This document shows positions 51,601 through 60,898 of a stretch of 64,000 bases of DNA, one piece after another. Source of the DNA: Pseudomonas monteilii NBRC 103158 = DSM 14164 (GTDB lineage Bacteria; Pseudomonadota; Gammaproteobacteria; Pseudomonadales; Pseudomonadaceae); NCBI RefSeq assembly GCF_000730605.1, contig NZ_BBIS01000019.1, positions 62,001 through 126,000 on the forward strand. Direction: 5' to 3'. Below the pieces are notes generated by a model, which was given only the letters and a program-made list of their open reading frames with translations, did no database searches and was not told the origin of the DNA. Made by a program: the position numbers and the translations under genes. How positions within the stretch are numbered: the first letter of the stretch is position 1; each line of letters begins with the position of its first letter.

Positions 51601-54600
51601 AGCGCCAGGCGCCCCGAACGGCGGTCCAGCTCGGCATAGCTGATGCGCTCATCCCCGCAGACCAGGGCGATGGCATCGGGGCGATCGTGGGCGTGCTCGA
51701 TGATCAGCTCTGCCATCCGTTCCGGGCGGTAGCTTGCCAGCGCTTGCGTGGCAGTGTCGGCGACAGGGGCGCGCTGCGCAGCGGGCACAATGTCCAGGTT
51801 GCCAAGGCGTGCCTGCGCATCCTGCAGCAGGGTTTCAAGCACCGACTCCATGGTCTGGCGAATACCGTCGACCGCCTGTTCGCTGAACGCATTGCGCAGG
51901 TAAAGGTACTCGATCATCAGCGTATCGTTGAGGTGAACCGCAAGGTCCATGGGGAAGTTGGTGACCCCCACGTCATTGGAATCACCAAACTCCAGACCTG
52001 CCTCGGGCGCCTCACGCAAACCTTCGTCGATGGGGTAGTTCTCGAAGACGATGATGCTGTCGAAGAGTTTCTGCCCCGGCACGGCCGACCAGCGTTGAAC
52101 CTCGTTCAACGGCGTATGCGACCAGTTGCGCAGCTCGACGTTGTAGGCCTGCAAGGCCTGCAGCCAGTCCGCCAGGCGCATCCGAGGGTCCAGCGTCTGC
52201 GACACAGGCAAGGTATTGATGAACAGGCCCAAGGTGGTATCGGCATCCTGCAGCGACTCTGGGCGCCCGGCCACGGTCGCGCCGAACGTGACGTTGCGCT
52301 TGCCCGTGTAGCGCTGCAGCAGCAGAAGCCAGGCGCCCTGGATCAAGGTGTTAGGGGTAATACGCAACGTTCGGCAGTACTGCTGAAGACGTTTGGTCCA
52401 TGCGGCGTCACGCCGGGTATACAGCGCGTGGTGGCCCGGTTCATCCGAAGTGTGCCGTGGGTACACGGCCTGACTGAGCGAGGTCACCTCGCTGTGCGCC
52501 AGGCTGTCGCGCCAGAACGCTTCCTGACGAGATTTGTCCTGCGCCTGCAACCAGGCGATGAAATCGCCGTAGCGGCCGCTGGTGCCAGTGACCGGTTGGC
52601 CGGCGTAATGCTGCATCAGTTCGGCAAACAGCCTGGACTTGCTCCAGCCATCCATCAACAGGTGATGGCTCGTCCATATCATCTGGTAACTCGAAGACGT
52701 CAGTCGAACCAGAACCATGCGGTGTAACGGCGCCTGCGTCAGGTCAAAACCTGCCACCAGCTCCTCACGCGCGACCTCACCGGCCAACCTGTCCGGCGCT
52801 GCATCCGCCCGGGCGTCGATTTCGCGCATCGGCATGTTTGCCTGGGCGTGTACGATCTGTACCGGCTCATCCAGCCCGACCCAGTGGAAACTGGTGCGCA
52901 ATACCTCGTGCCGTGCGATGACCGCTGCCCATGCGCCGACGAACGCCTCAATATCGAGCCCGCTGATTGGCAGGCTGACCTGGTTGATGTACAGATCATT
53001 GCCGCTGTCTTCGATCGAATGGAACAGCATGCCCTTCTGCGCAGGCGACAGTGGGTACATGTCTGCGATCTCGGCGATCGGAACCGGCAGCTCGTCCAGT
53101 TGCGTCTGGCTGAGCGAACACAGCGGGAAGTCGGACGGGGTGGCGCCTGCGACACCTGGCAGGGTGCAGTGCTCGATCAGCGCCAGAAGCTCCAGATGGA
53201 ACGCTTCAGCCAGGCCTTGAATGGTGGACTCGCTGAAACGCCGTGAGCTGAAGCGCCAGTCGATGCGCAACCCCTCCGGCCATACCCGAGCATCGACCGA
53301 CAGACCGTTGCCGCACGACGATTCACGCCCTTCCCCGCTCTTCAATGGCTCGAACAGCACGTTGGCCAGCGCCTTGCGGTAGCTGAATGAGCACTGCGGC
53401 ACCGGCAATGCGGCCAAGGTTTCCCTGCTGGCTTCGTCTCCCAGATAGCGTAACGCGGCGAACGACAGGCGCCTGTCGGCAGCCGTACGCAACTGTTGCT
53501 TGAGCCCCTTGATCGCGCCATCCAGCGTGGTCTTGTCAATGTCGAGCACGACAGGGAACGGATAATCCAGGCAGCCAACCGTGCGGCCCAGGTCGACACC
53601 CGAGCCTGCCTGGCGACGGGTATCAGCCTGCACGCCAAGGAAGACCCTGTCCTGGCCTGTCCAGCGGGCCAGCACACGCGTCAGCGCGACCAGCAGCAGG
53701 TCGCCGGGCTCGGCGCGGTAGGCTGCGGCGGCCTGCTCTGTCAGGCGTCGGGTCAGGTCGATGTCCAGCCAGGTACCGAACGTTGCACTGTCGGCGGGCG
53801 CCCCTGCTTCTCGTGGGCTGCCAACCAGCTCGTGACTGATCCCGGCCAGTGCCTTCTGCCAATGGATCAATGCGCTCGGGGCATCCTCGAGCGAGGCATG
53901 CACGGAATACGCCCAGCTCTGAACCGAGGTGGACTTGGCAGGAAGCGCCACAGGCTGCCCTGCGTCGAGCTGCTCGCAGGCCAGGCGCAGATCCTGCAGG
54001 ACGATGTCCCGGGATGCCTCGTCCATCGCCAGCGCATGGTTTACCAGCAGCAGCCGTTGGCTGCCATCGGCCAGCGTCGCCAGGACTGCCCGGACCAGGA
54101 TGCCTCTATGCACATCGAGGCTGGCACTCGCCTGCCTGGCCAACGCATCCAACTGTGCCGGGTCCTGCACAGCTGCAAGCCACAGCACGGGCTCCTTCTG
54201 CCAAAGCGCCTGGTGTTCGGAAAGCGGCGCACCGTGCGCCTCCTGCGCCACATTGAACGCCAACCGCAACCCGTCGTGGTGCGCCAATACGGCCTGCAAG
54301 GCCTTTTCCGTCGTGTCGGGGTCAAGCGCACGGGTGGGCCTGAGCGTCATCACCACGCTGCCAGGCGCATCACCGTTGCCCTGCCGTTCGAAAAAGCGTG
54401 CCTGGGCGGGCAGCAAGGGCACCTTGCCGATGATCGGCCCCTGGTCGAGGGTCGACGTGCCGCCGTCATCCTGCTCTGCCACGCACGCCAGCCCCTGGAT
54501 GGTCTGATGCTGGAACAACTGCTTGGGCGTGAAACGTATACCTTCCCGGCGGGCCCGACTGACGACCTGGATCGACACGATCGAGTCGCCTCCAAGCTCG

Positions 54601-56920
54601 AAGAAGTTGTCGGTGATGCCCACTCTTTCAAGCTTCAGCACATCGGCCCAGATGCTCGCGAGCTTCGCTTGCAGCGCGCTCTTCGGCGGCACGTAGGCTT
54701 TCTGCTGCTGGCTCACATCCGGCTTGGGCAGCGCTTTGCGATCCAGCTTGCCATTGGGGGTAAGCGGCAAGGCCTGCAGCGACACCAGGTAGCTCGGCAC
54801 CATGTAGTCGGGCAATGCCGCTTTGAGATGTTGCAGGATTTCCTCATGGCTGGCCGCCCCTTCCTCAAGCACCAGGTACGCAGCCAGCTGCTTGGCATGG
54901 AGCCCGTCGATGTCGATCACTACCGCCTCGCGAACACCCGGATGCTCAAGCAGGCTGGATTCGATCTCGCCCAGCTCGATGCGCAAGCCACGGATCTTCA
55001 CCTGATGATCGATACGCCCCGCGTACTCGATCACGCCCCCTGTTCGATAACGCGCCAGGTCACCGGTGCGGTACAGCCGCCCCCCACCCTGCTGGCTGGC
55101 ATCATGAGGGTCCGGGACGAACCGTTCGGCAGTGAGGCTCGGCCTGCGATGGTAGCCTCGCGCCAAGCCGACACCGCCCAGGTAGAGCTCGCCGTTCGCG
55201 CCATGAGGAAGCGCAAACAGATCGCGGCTGAGAATGTGCGTCTTGAGGTTGTCGATGGGCGTGCCGATCGGGACGCTGCCCGGGCACGATGGCCGGCAGG
55301 TCCAGTGGGTTACGTCGATCGCAGCTTCGGTAGGGCCATAAAGGTTGTACAGGCTGGCGTGTGGCAATCGGGCCAAGGTCTGCTCCGACAGATCGGCAGG
55401 CAACGCCTCGCCACTGCAGACGACACGTCGCAAGGTATCGCAGCGCTCGACATGCTCGCAGGTCATGAAGGCCTGCAACATCGATGGCACGAAATGCAAC
55501 GTCGTCACGCCGTGCCTCTGAATGGTGCTCACCAAGCGCTCAGGGTCGCGGTGGTCACCCGGTTGCGCAAGCGCCAGCCTGGCGCCGGTCAACAGGGGCC
55601 AGAAGAACTCCCACACCGAGACGTCGAAGCTGAAGGGGGTCTTTTGCAGGACCGTATCAGTGGCGCCCAGACCATAGGCCTTCTGCATCCAGACAAGGCG
55701 GTTGACCAATGCCTGGTGCGCGTTGGCCGCACCTTTCGGTCGCCCTGTCGAGCCCGAAGTGTAAATCACGTAGGCAAGGTGTTCGGGGTGGGTGAGGTGC
55801 ACGGGATCGTTGGCGCTGAAAGCCGTCAGCCAACTGTCGTCGTCATCCAGCACGATGCTGCGCACACTGGAAGGGATCGGCAGGTGTTCGAGCAACGCAC
55901 GCTGCGTCAGCAGTAACCCGATACCGCTGTCGTCCATCATGTAAGCAAGCCGATCCCTCGGATACTCAGGGTCGAAGGGAACGTAGGCGCCGCCGGCCTT
56001 GAGGATAGCCAGCAGGCCCACGACCATTTCCAGCGAGCGTTCGACCGCGATGCCGACCAGCACGTCGGGCCCTACCCCCTGCTCGCGCAATGCGTGAGCG
56101 AGGCGGTTGGCGCGCTGATTGAGCTGTCGATAGGTGAGCTGCTGTTCGCCGAACAGAACGGCCAAGGCATCAGGTGTTTCGCCTGCCTGCGCCTCGATCA
56201 ACTGATGCACGCTCCGATCAGCGGGATAAGGTGCCTGGGTGTGGTTCCAGTGTTCGAGAATTTCCTGCTGCTCATCGGCCGCGAGCAGGGGCAGCTCGCC
56301 GATCCGTTGCCGAGGATGGTCGACGATCGATTGCAGCAGGTTGATCCAGTGCCGCGCCATGCGTTGCACGGTTGGCTCATCGAACAGCGCCGTGGCGTAA
56401 TTGAGCTCTGCCGAGATACCTTCGTCGTGCTCGACGGTGTTCAGGGTCAAGTCGAACTGCGCCGTCTTGCGTTGCCAGGCAATGTGCTCGACCAGCAAGC
56501 CAGGCAAGCTACGCCGCGTGCCTGCGGCGACTTTCTGGTGGTTGTACATGACCTGGAACAGCGGGCTATGGCTCAGGCTGCGCTCAGGGTGCAGCGCCTC
56601 GACCAGTTGTTCGAAAGGCAGGTCCTGGTGGGCTTGGGCATCCTGCGTCATCTGACGCGTCTGGGCCAGCAGGTCGCTGAAGTGCACAAGCGAACCGAAC
56701 TCGGCCTTGAGCACCTGGGTGTTGACGAAAAAGCCGATCAGCCGCTCGGTTTCGACACGGTTGCGGTTCGCGACCGGGATGCCGATGCGGATATCATCCT
56801 GCCCACAGTACCGATGCAGCAAGGTCTGGAAGCTGGCCAGCAGCAGCGTGAAGAGTGTCGCACCCTGCTGCTGCGCCAGTTGCTTGAGGGCATCGGCCAG
56901 ACGGCGTTCGACCTCAAGGT
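48624..56920 (-). pseudogene. Pyoverdine NRPS, 3' part (interrupted by mobile element)
   Basis: This is the distal part of the terminal pyoverdine NRPS. With the 5' part at 63061-63885 it would form a 3,038-residue protein with approximate domains: C 45-480, A 500-990, PCP (Ser near 1052), E-type 1100-1540, C 1550-2000, A 2010-2500, PCP (Ser near 2543), E-type 2590-3038. The first A domain has residues D-V-W-H-V-S-L-I-D, the serine code; the second has D-G-E-C-C-G-G-V-T, the N5-hydroxyornithine code. The first E domain has lost its second catalytic His (see findings). There is no thioesterase domain. The first in-frame ATG is at 56822, so a headless fragment could in principle be made but would lack half of the first C domain. 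Confidence 0.95.
56916..56920 (+). repeat. Target-site duplication, left copy
   Basis: AAGGT next to the left end of the element; the same five bases follow the right end at 63061-63065. Confidence 0.85.
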
Positions 56921-56972
56921 GTCAAAAACTAGTTGATATTTCACAGTTTCTGATTAATTGAAATTTCAGTGT
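56921..56972 (+). repeat. Left terminal region with two subterminal sites
   Basis: Two 18-base sites, AACTAGTTGATATTTCAC (56927-56944) and GATTAATTGAAATTTCAG (56952-56969), match the inverted copies of the two right-end sites at 12 and 13 of 18 positions. They are probably transposase-binding sites. Confidence 0.65.
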
Positions 56973-56993
56973 TATGAGGATGGGAGACAAGAT

Positions 56994-57188
56994 ATGGAAG
57001 AACAGTTTAGCAAGTATGATCCAACTGAATACTTGACCAACGAAGCTGAGATCAATGCCTATTTAGATGAAGCCATGACGATTGGAGAACCTAATTTGCT
57101 CTCTGCGGTTCTTAACGACATAACCAAAGCCAAATGCATGGTAAAATCATGTTCAGAAAACGGAAATAACAATAACGCATGCTTATAG
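56994..57188 (+). pseudogene. Truncated HigA-like addiction-module antitoxin
   Basis: This frame encodes 64 residues from the ATG at 56994, with GGGAG upstream. The start KYDPTEYLTNEAEINAYLDE and the following LLSAVLNDITKAKCM match the N-terminus of HigA-family antidote proteins. The DNA-binding C-terminal half is missing and replaced by an Asn-rich tail (NGNNNNACL). No HigB-like toxin gene is present in front of it, where only 73 bp separate it from the element end. It is most probably a remnant. Confidence 0.65.
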
Positions 57189-57290
57189 CGTAGCACCGGA
57201 TACGTCGAGATTCTTGGCTACATCCTGAGGGGGTACTCCGCTGGCTAATAGCTTTTTGGCAGACTCGATCTTGCTGTAGGTCAACCAGCC
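57183..57290 (-). pseudogene. Resolvase C-terminal remnant
   Basis: On the minus strand the frame TYSKIESAKKLLASGVPPQ, then DVAKNLDVSGATL, matches the C-terminal helix-turn-helix of Tn3-type serine resolvases, whose usual form is KIESARKLLASGTPPRDVA. It is bounded by stop codons on both sides and has no catalytic domain. It records an older Tn3-like element in this island. Confidence 0.65.
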
Positions 57291-57319
57291 TTAACGTGTT
57301 AACCACAACGAACATATGC

Positions 57320-57343
57320 ATTCCCACGCTGGCGCGTGGGAAT
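57320..57343. repeat. Hairpin downstream of the araC-like gene
   Basis: ATTCCCACGC, loop TGGC, GCGTGGGAAT: a perfect 10-bp stem 11 bp after the regulator stop codon. It lacks a T run. It looks like the CATTCCCACGC hairpins that are frequent between genes in fluorescent pseudomonads, and could protect the 3' end of the mRNA. Confidence 0.6.
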
Positions 57344-57354
57344 AAATAATTGTA

Positions 57355-58266
57355 TTAAATTCGCTTAACCTGCTGTGGATTCTGCCCATAATAGCGTTTA
57401 AATTCACGACTGAACTGCGACACGCTTTCATAGCCAACTGCATAAGCGGCGCTTTGCACGGTGCAGTTAGTCTGCGTGAGGCGAGCATAAGCGTGGCTGA
57501 GGCGCACTTTTTTTAGATATTGCATGGGTGAATCGGCCGTATAGTGCTTGAATCTACGCTGCAAGGTGGGAATGCTCATGCCCATATGGGACGCCAAATC
57601 ATGCAAAGTGACAGGCTGATCCAATTGACGTAAAAGAAACTCAGAGGCTTGTAAAAATTGAGCAAAGCTACCATCTTGCTCCAGCCACTCGCGGATAAAT
57701 GCACAAACATCGGCTTGTTCTAATGCCGCATATACCAGCGTTTGAATGTGTGTGGGCATAAACAGATCGCACGTGACTGGATTGCCTAGTGCATTCAACA
57801 ACCCGTATAAAGCCGTTTGGATGGCTGGAGTCACTTGAACAGACAAAAAACCCGAGTGCGAATGGGCTGCTGCCATCTGTTCCGATGTGCTGTCTGAATG
57901 CACAGTCAAGTGGTGTAGCAATTGCGCCACTTGTTTGCGTTCAAAACGGATTTGTATCCCAATGACAGGTTCTTGTTCGCTGGCGCGAATGTTGCAGTAC
58001 ACAGGATAAACTCCAGTCAGCAACAAAGCTTTGCTGGGGTTGTATACGTAATAATTTTGCCCAAGCTGTACACTTTTCTCACCTGAAAATAAAAATACCA
58101 ATCCAGGTGCGTACATTGTCGGTCGCAGCTCTTGAGCGCTGGTCTGATAAAAAAGATCTATGTCAGGGCTGCATGTGGGCAATAGCCCTTCAACTATAGA
58201 TGAATTTGAGGCTTGCTGCTGCTTGAGCAATTGGCGTGCGATGGCGCATAGGGTTTCGTTGTTCAT
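57355..58266 (-). CDS. AraC-family regulator carried by the element
   Basis: This 303-residue regulator has an N-terminal AraC_N-type effector domain (about residues 20-180; LRPTMYAPGLVFLFSGEKSV) and a C-terminal double helix-turn-helix (about 205-303; LHDLASHMGMSIPTLQRRFK and AAYAVGYESVSQFSREFKRY). Two starts are possible, ATG at 58272 or 58266; both lie in a 46-bp palindrome that may act as its operator. It is divergent from the hydrolase gene, 190 bp away, the usual arrangement for a regulator and its target. Codon use is AT-rich, unlike Pseudomonas and more like Moraxellaceae. Confidence 0.88.
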   Translation of the reverse strand: MNNETLCAIARQLLKQQQASNSSIVEGLLPTCSPDIDLFYQTSAQELRPTMYAPGLVFLFSGEKSVQLGQNYYVYNPSKALLLTGVYPVYCNIRASEQEPVIGIQIRFERKQVAQLLHHLTVHSDSTSEQMAAAHSHSGFLSVQVTPAIQTALYGLLNALGNPVTCDLFMPTHIQTLVYAALEQADVCAFIREWLEQDGSFAQFLQASEFLLRQLDQPVTLHDLASHMGMSIPTLQRRFKHYTADSPMQYLKKVRLSHAYARLTQTNCTVQSAAYAVGYESVSQFSREFKRYYGQNPQQVKRI

Positions 58267-58303
58267 AACCATATTTTACATGCAAAATATGGTTATGAAC
58301 AAC
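58258..58303. promoter_or_regulatory. 46-bp palindrome over the araC-like start codon
   Basis: Perfect 20-bp arms (58258-58277 and 58284-58303) flank ACATGC. Each arm reads ATGGTTATGAACAAC outward, so the first five codons of the regulator are present on both strands. It may be an autoregulatory operator, a cruciform or an mRNA hairpin hiding the start codon. Confidence 0.7.
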
Positions 58304-58456
58304 ACTTTCATTGATTTGTGACTATTTTAGGCAAGGAATTGATTTTTTTGGGCATCGGAAATTCAGTGCTTAAAACCTAAGCTATGCTTTGAAGACAATG
58401 CGGCCTGCATTAAATGAAATGATGTGGCTACCCCTTATAAAGCATAGGAATCAAAG

Positions 58457-59389
58457 ATGAGCATTCAAAACCAACCCACAGCAGAACAATTTGCGGTCAT
58501 TCAAGCCGTGGCCAATTTTTCTGCTAAGCCGATGCGCACCCCGATTTTAAAAACCCCTGCTGACCACGGCATGGCCTATGAAGATGTGTTCTTCCCTGCT
58601 TTGGATGGCGTGCCGCTTGAGGCTTGGTACATTCCAGCCGTTCAGCCATCTGATTTGTTGATTATTGCCAATCATCCTTTGCCGATGAATCGCTATGGCT
58701 TGGCTGGACATTTATCTCCTTGGGACATGCTTGACCCGACAGAAATTAATTTTTTGTTTGAGTTAAAACACCTGCATGATGCTGGCTACAATATTTTGAC
58801 TTATGACTTACGCAATTTAGGCCGTAGTGGCACAGGAGGCAATGGTGCTTGTGGTGTGGGTCGTTATGAGTGGCGTGATTGCGTTGGTGCACAAAACTAT
58901 GTCAACGCACATCCAGAATTGTCAAAAATGAAAGTGGGTCTGTTAAGCCGTTGCACAGGTGGCAATGCTCAGTACGAGGCAATTTCACGTCATCCTGAAT
59001 TGTTTAAAGATGTAGCGTGCATGGTCAGTCCAATGGTGGTTTCAATGGAAGCGTTCACCAAACATTATGCAAATTCTGTGGTGGCAGGTGCTGGTGATTT
59101 TCCTGAAATTTTGGACTTTGAACAAGTCAAAGCAGGCGGCTTGAAAAACTCAGAAATGACTCCTCACCTCTTTGCACCCGATGTCACTATGCCAACTTTG
59201 GTGGTGCAAGTGCGTGAAGATCGCTGGACTTCAGTGGAAGATGGCGAAAAAACTTTTGAGCTGTTGGGCGCAAAAGAAAAAGAGCTGTTCTGGATTGAAG
59301 GGACACCACGCCGTTGGGTTGGCTACAACTACTTTGGCAGCCATCCTGAAAAGTTAATTGGCTGGTTCGACAAATACATGAAGGTTTAA
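58457..59389 (+). CDS. Alpha/beta hydrolase with cysteine nucleophile
   Basis: This 310-residue alpha/beta hydrolase has AGGA before the ATG. The nucleophile elbow reads GLLSRCTGGNAQ, where the usual Ser of G-x-S-x-G appears to be Cys (S-R-C-T-G). The acid is probably in VQVREDRWTSVEDG and the His in YFGSHPEKL near the C-terminus. An upstream strand-helix region LIIANHPLPMNRYG could supply the oxyanion hole. The gene faces away from the AraC regulator, which probably controls it. The family resembles dienelactone hydrolase-type and acetylxylan-esterase-type enzymes; the substrate is unknown. Low G+C marks it as foreign. Confidence 0.85.
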   Translation: MSIQNQPTAEQFAVIQAVANFSAKPMRTPILKTPADHGMAYEDVFFPALDGVPLEAWYIPAVQPSDLLIIANHPLPMNRYGLAGHLSPWDMLDPTEINFLFELKHLHDAGYNILTYDLRNLGRSGTGGNGACGVGRYEWRDCVGAQNYVNAHPELSKMKVGLLSRCTGGNAQYEAISRHPELFKDVACMVSPMVVSMEAFTKHYANSVVAGAGDFPEILDFEQVKAGGLKNSEMTPHLFAPDVTMPTLVVQVREDRWTSVEDGEKTFELLGAKEKELFWIEGTPRRWVGYNYFGSHPEKLIGWFDKYMKV

Positions 59390-59425
59390 GTTTTGCTAAA
59401 TATATAAGCTGTAGAAGTCGCGATC

Positions 59426-59470
59426 TGATCTGACAGTTACCTGTTTTGTGGATGCATAACTGTCAGATCA
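59426..59470. repeat. Perfect 14-bp inverted repeat with 17-bp spacer
   Basis: TGATCTGACAGTTA (59426-59439) and TAACTGTCAGATCA (59457-59470) lie 37 bp after the hydrolase stop codon. There is no T run. It could be a transcript-end hairpin, an operator for the next gene or the scar of an older element end. Confidence 0.7.
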
Positions 59471-59644
59471 ATTCAAATTAGTTACTTTTTCACTTTATGT
59501 TATCTGTTAGCAGGAGTGTTTATTGTTGAGGCTCAGACTAGCACTTAACATAACCCTCAACTTAAGAGCGGCATGATCCTGAGTTAGCGGGAGGATTACC
59601 GTGGACAAGTTGTTGCTGCTCTATTTTCTTACCCAATAAGGCAA

Positions 59645-60235
59645 ATGAATATGAAGAATGCACTAATTATCAATGCACACCAACGTTGGGAAAATTTTGC
59701 GGAAGGTAAACTGAATCAATCTTTTGCCTCTGTCGCAGAAGATCGTTTAACCATGCTAGGCTATAACGTTCAAACAACAGTTATTGACGAAGAGTATGAT
59801 GTTAATAGTGAAATAGATAAACATCAATGGGCAGATGTGGTTATTGTACAAACGCCACTGTTTTGGATGAGTGCACCATGGCTATTCAAGAAGTACATTG
59901 ATGAAGTATTTACAGCAGGTTTAGGCGGTAAGCTAGCTCATCATGATGGTCGAGTAATCGATGACCCCAGCCAACGTTATGGTTCTGGCGGTGTTGAGAA
60001 AGGTAAAAAATTCATGCTATCCGTAACACTTAATGCGCCTAAGTATGCTTTTGATACTAATGAGTTTTTTGAAGGTAAAGGTGTCGACGGTTTATTTATG
60101 TGGCTACACAAAGTATATCAATTTAATGGCTTTGATTCTTTACCAGGCTTTGCAGCCTATGATGTAATTAAAAACCCAACTATTGAACAAGACTTCGCGA
60201 ATTTTGACAAGCACATTTCCCAACTGTTTGCTTAA
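59645..60235 (+). CDS. MdaB-like NAD(P)H quinone oxidoreductase
   Basis: This 196-residue flavodoxin-fold protein belongs to the NQO/MdaB family. It begins ALIINAHQRWENFAEG (FMN phosphate loop) and continues WADVVIVQTPLFWMSAPWLF and KKYIDEVFTAGLGG, segments that contact FAD and quinone. It would reduce quinones or other electrophiles by two electrons. AAGG precedes the ATG. Its G+C is lower still than the hydrolase gene, with a 255-bp gap between them; it ends in a terminator. Confidence 0.88.
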   Translation: MNMKNALIINAHQRWENFAEGKLNQSFASVAEDRLTMLGYNVQTTVIDEEYDVNSEIDKHQWADVVIVQTPLFWMSAPWLFKKYIDEVFTAGLGGKLAHHDGRVIDDPSQRYGSGGVEKGKKFMLSVTLNAPKYAFDTNEFFEGKGVDGLFMWLHKVYQFNGFDSLPGFAAYDVIKNPTIEQDFANFDKHISQLFA

Positions 60236-60256
60236 AATTTCTCCATACTTAAAAGG

Positions 60257-60288
60257 CAGCAAGACAAAAGCTTTGCTGTCTTTTTTTT
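60257..60288 (+). terminator. Terminator of the quinone reductase gene
   Basis: CAGCAA and TTGCTG form a stem followed by eight T residues, 21 bp after the stop codon. Confidence 0.8.
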
Positions 60289-60352
60289 AATATCACTGTT
60301 CCAGATGCCAACATATGGCACTAAAAAACCGTGAAATGATAGGTCTGCCAAT

Positions 60353-60505
60353 ATGTCAAAGTCGATGATTATTCTAGCTGTCTTTTGCCTTGCGGCAATC
60401 ATTGCAGGTTATCACTACTACAGAACTCAGACTTATTGGATCATCTGGCGTGTACTAACTGACTCGGTTGATTTCAGTATGAACAGAGCTTTTGCAGGAA
60501 GTTAA
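60353..60505 (+). CDS. Putative 50-aa single-span membrane peptide
   Basis: This short frame encodes MSKSMIILAVFCLAAIIAG followed by a basic/aromatic stretch (YHYYRTQTYWIIWRVL) and a short tail ending FAGS. It would make one membrane helix at about residues 5-20. No convincing ribosome binding site is visible and I do not recognise a family. It may be a real small protein of the cargo or chance. Confidence 0.35.
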   Translation: MSKSMIILAVFCLAAIIAGYHYYRTQTYWIIWRVLTDSVDFSMNRAFAGS

Positions 60506-60898
60506 TTTGATATTTGCTTAGAAAATCTACGTTACTGAGTTTGCAGGCACTGATGAAGAAACGGGTCCGTCCTTGTAACAGCCTGAATTAGACCTGGGTA
60601 TGCATATACCGGTGTAGTGATAAGGAAGCAAGGCTCGGATGACATCATGGCGAGGGAGTTAATCCCATCATAACGCCGGATATATGGTCGCAAACCGTAT
60701 CAGTTCAGTTCTTGCACAACCCGGGGGCGTCCATATATGGTTTAATCATCCGGACACCATTTTAGGTGGTACAGTCGCCACCATGACCTGAGGTGTTCAA
60801 TGACAAGATTACGTCGCTCATTTACTGCCGAATGGCGTTGTTGCCCAAATCGATGCAGCTTAAATTGAACTAACTAAGGACTTGGTGATCTGATCAAC
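60506..60898. other. Non-coding scrap region with IS remnants
   Basis: About 390 bp separate the membrane peptide from the transposase remnant. Near 60800 the frame MTRLRRSFTAEWR resembles the start of an IS3-type OrfA (RRSFTAEFR) but stops after 22 codons, and TCCGGACACC near 60750 resembles an IS3-family end. I see no intact gene. Confidence 0.45.

Noticed and set aside
49551-55916. Several long plus-strand frames opposite the NRPS
   Set aside because: Antisense artefacts of the GC-rich NRPS gene; the NRPS motifs are on the minus strand.
56994-57188. Functional toxin-antitoxin pair
   Set aside because: The antitoxin lacks its DNA-binding half and no toxin gene is present.
59520-59570. Integron attC site
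   Set aside because: There is a weak stem and an AAC/GTT-like pattern, but the conserved R and L box arrangement is not recognisable.
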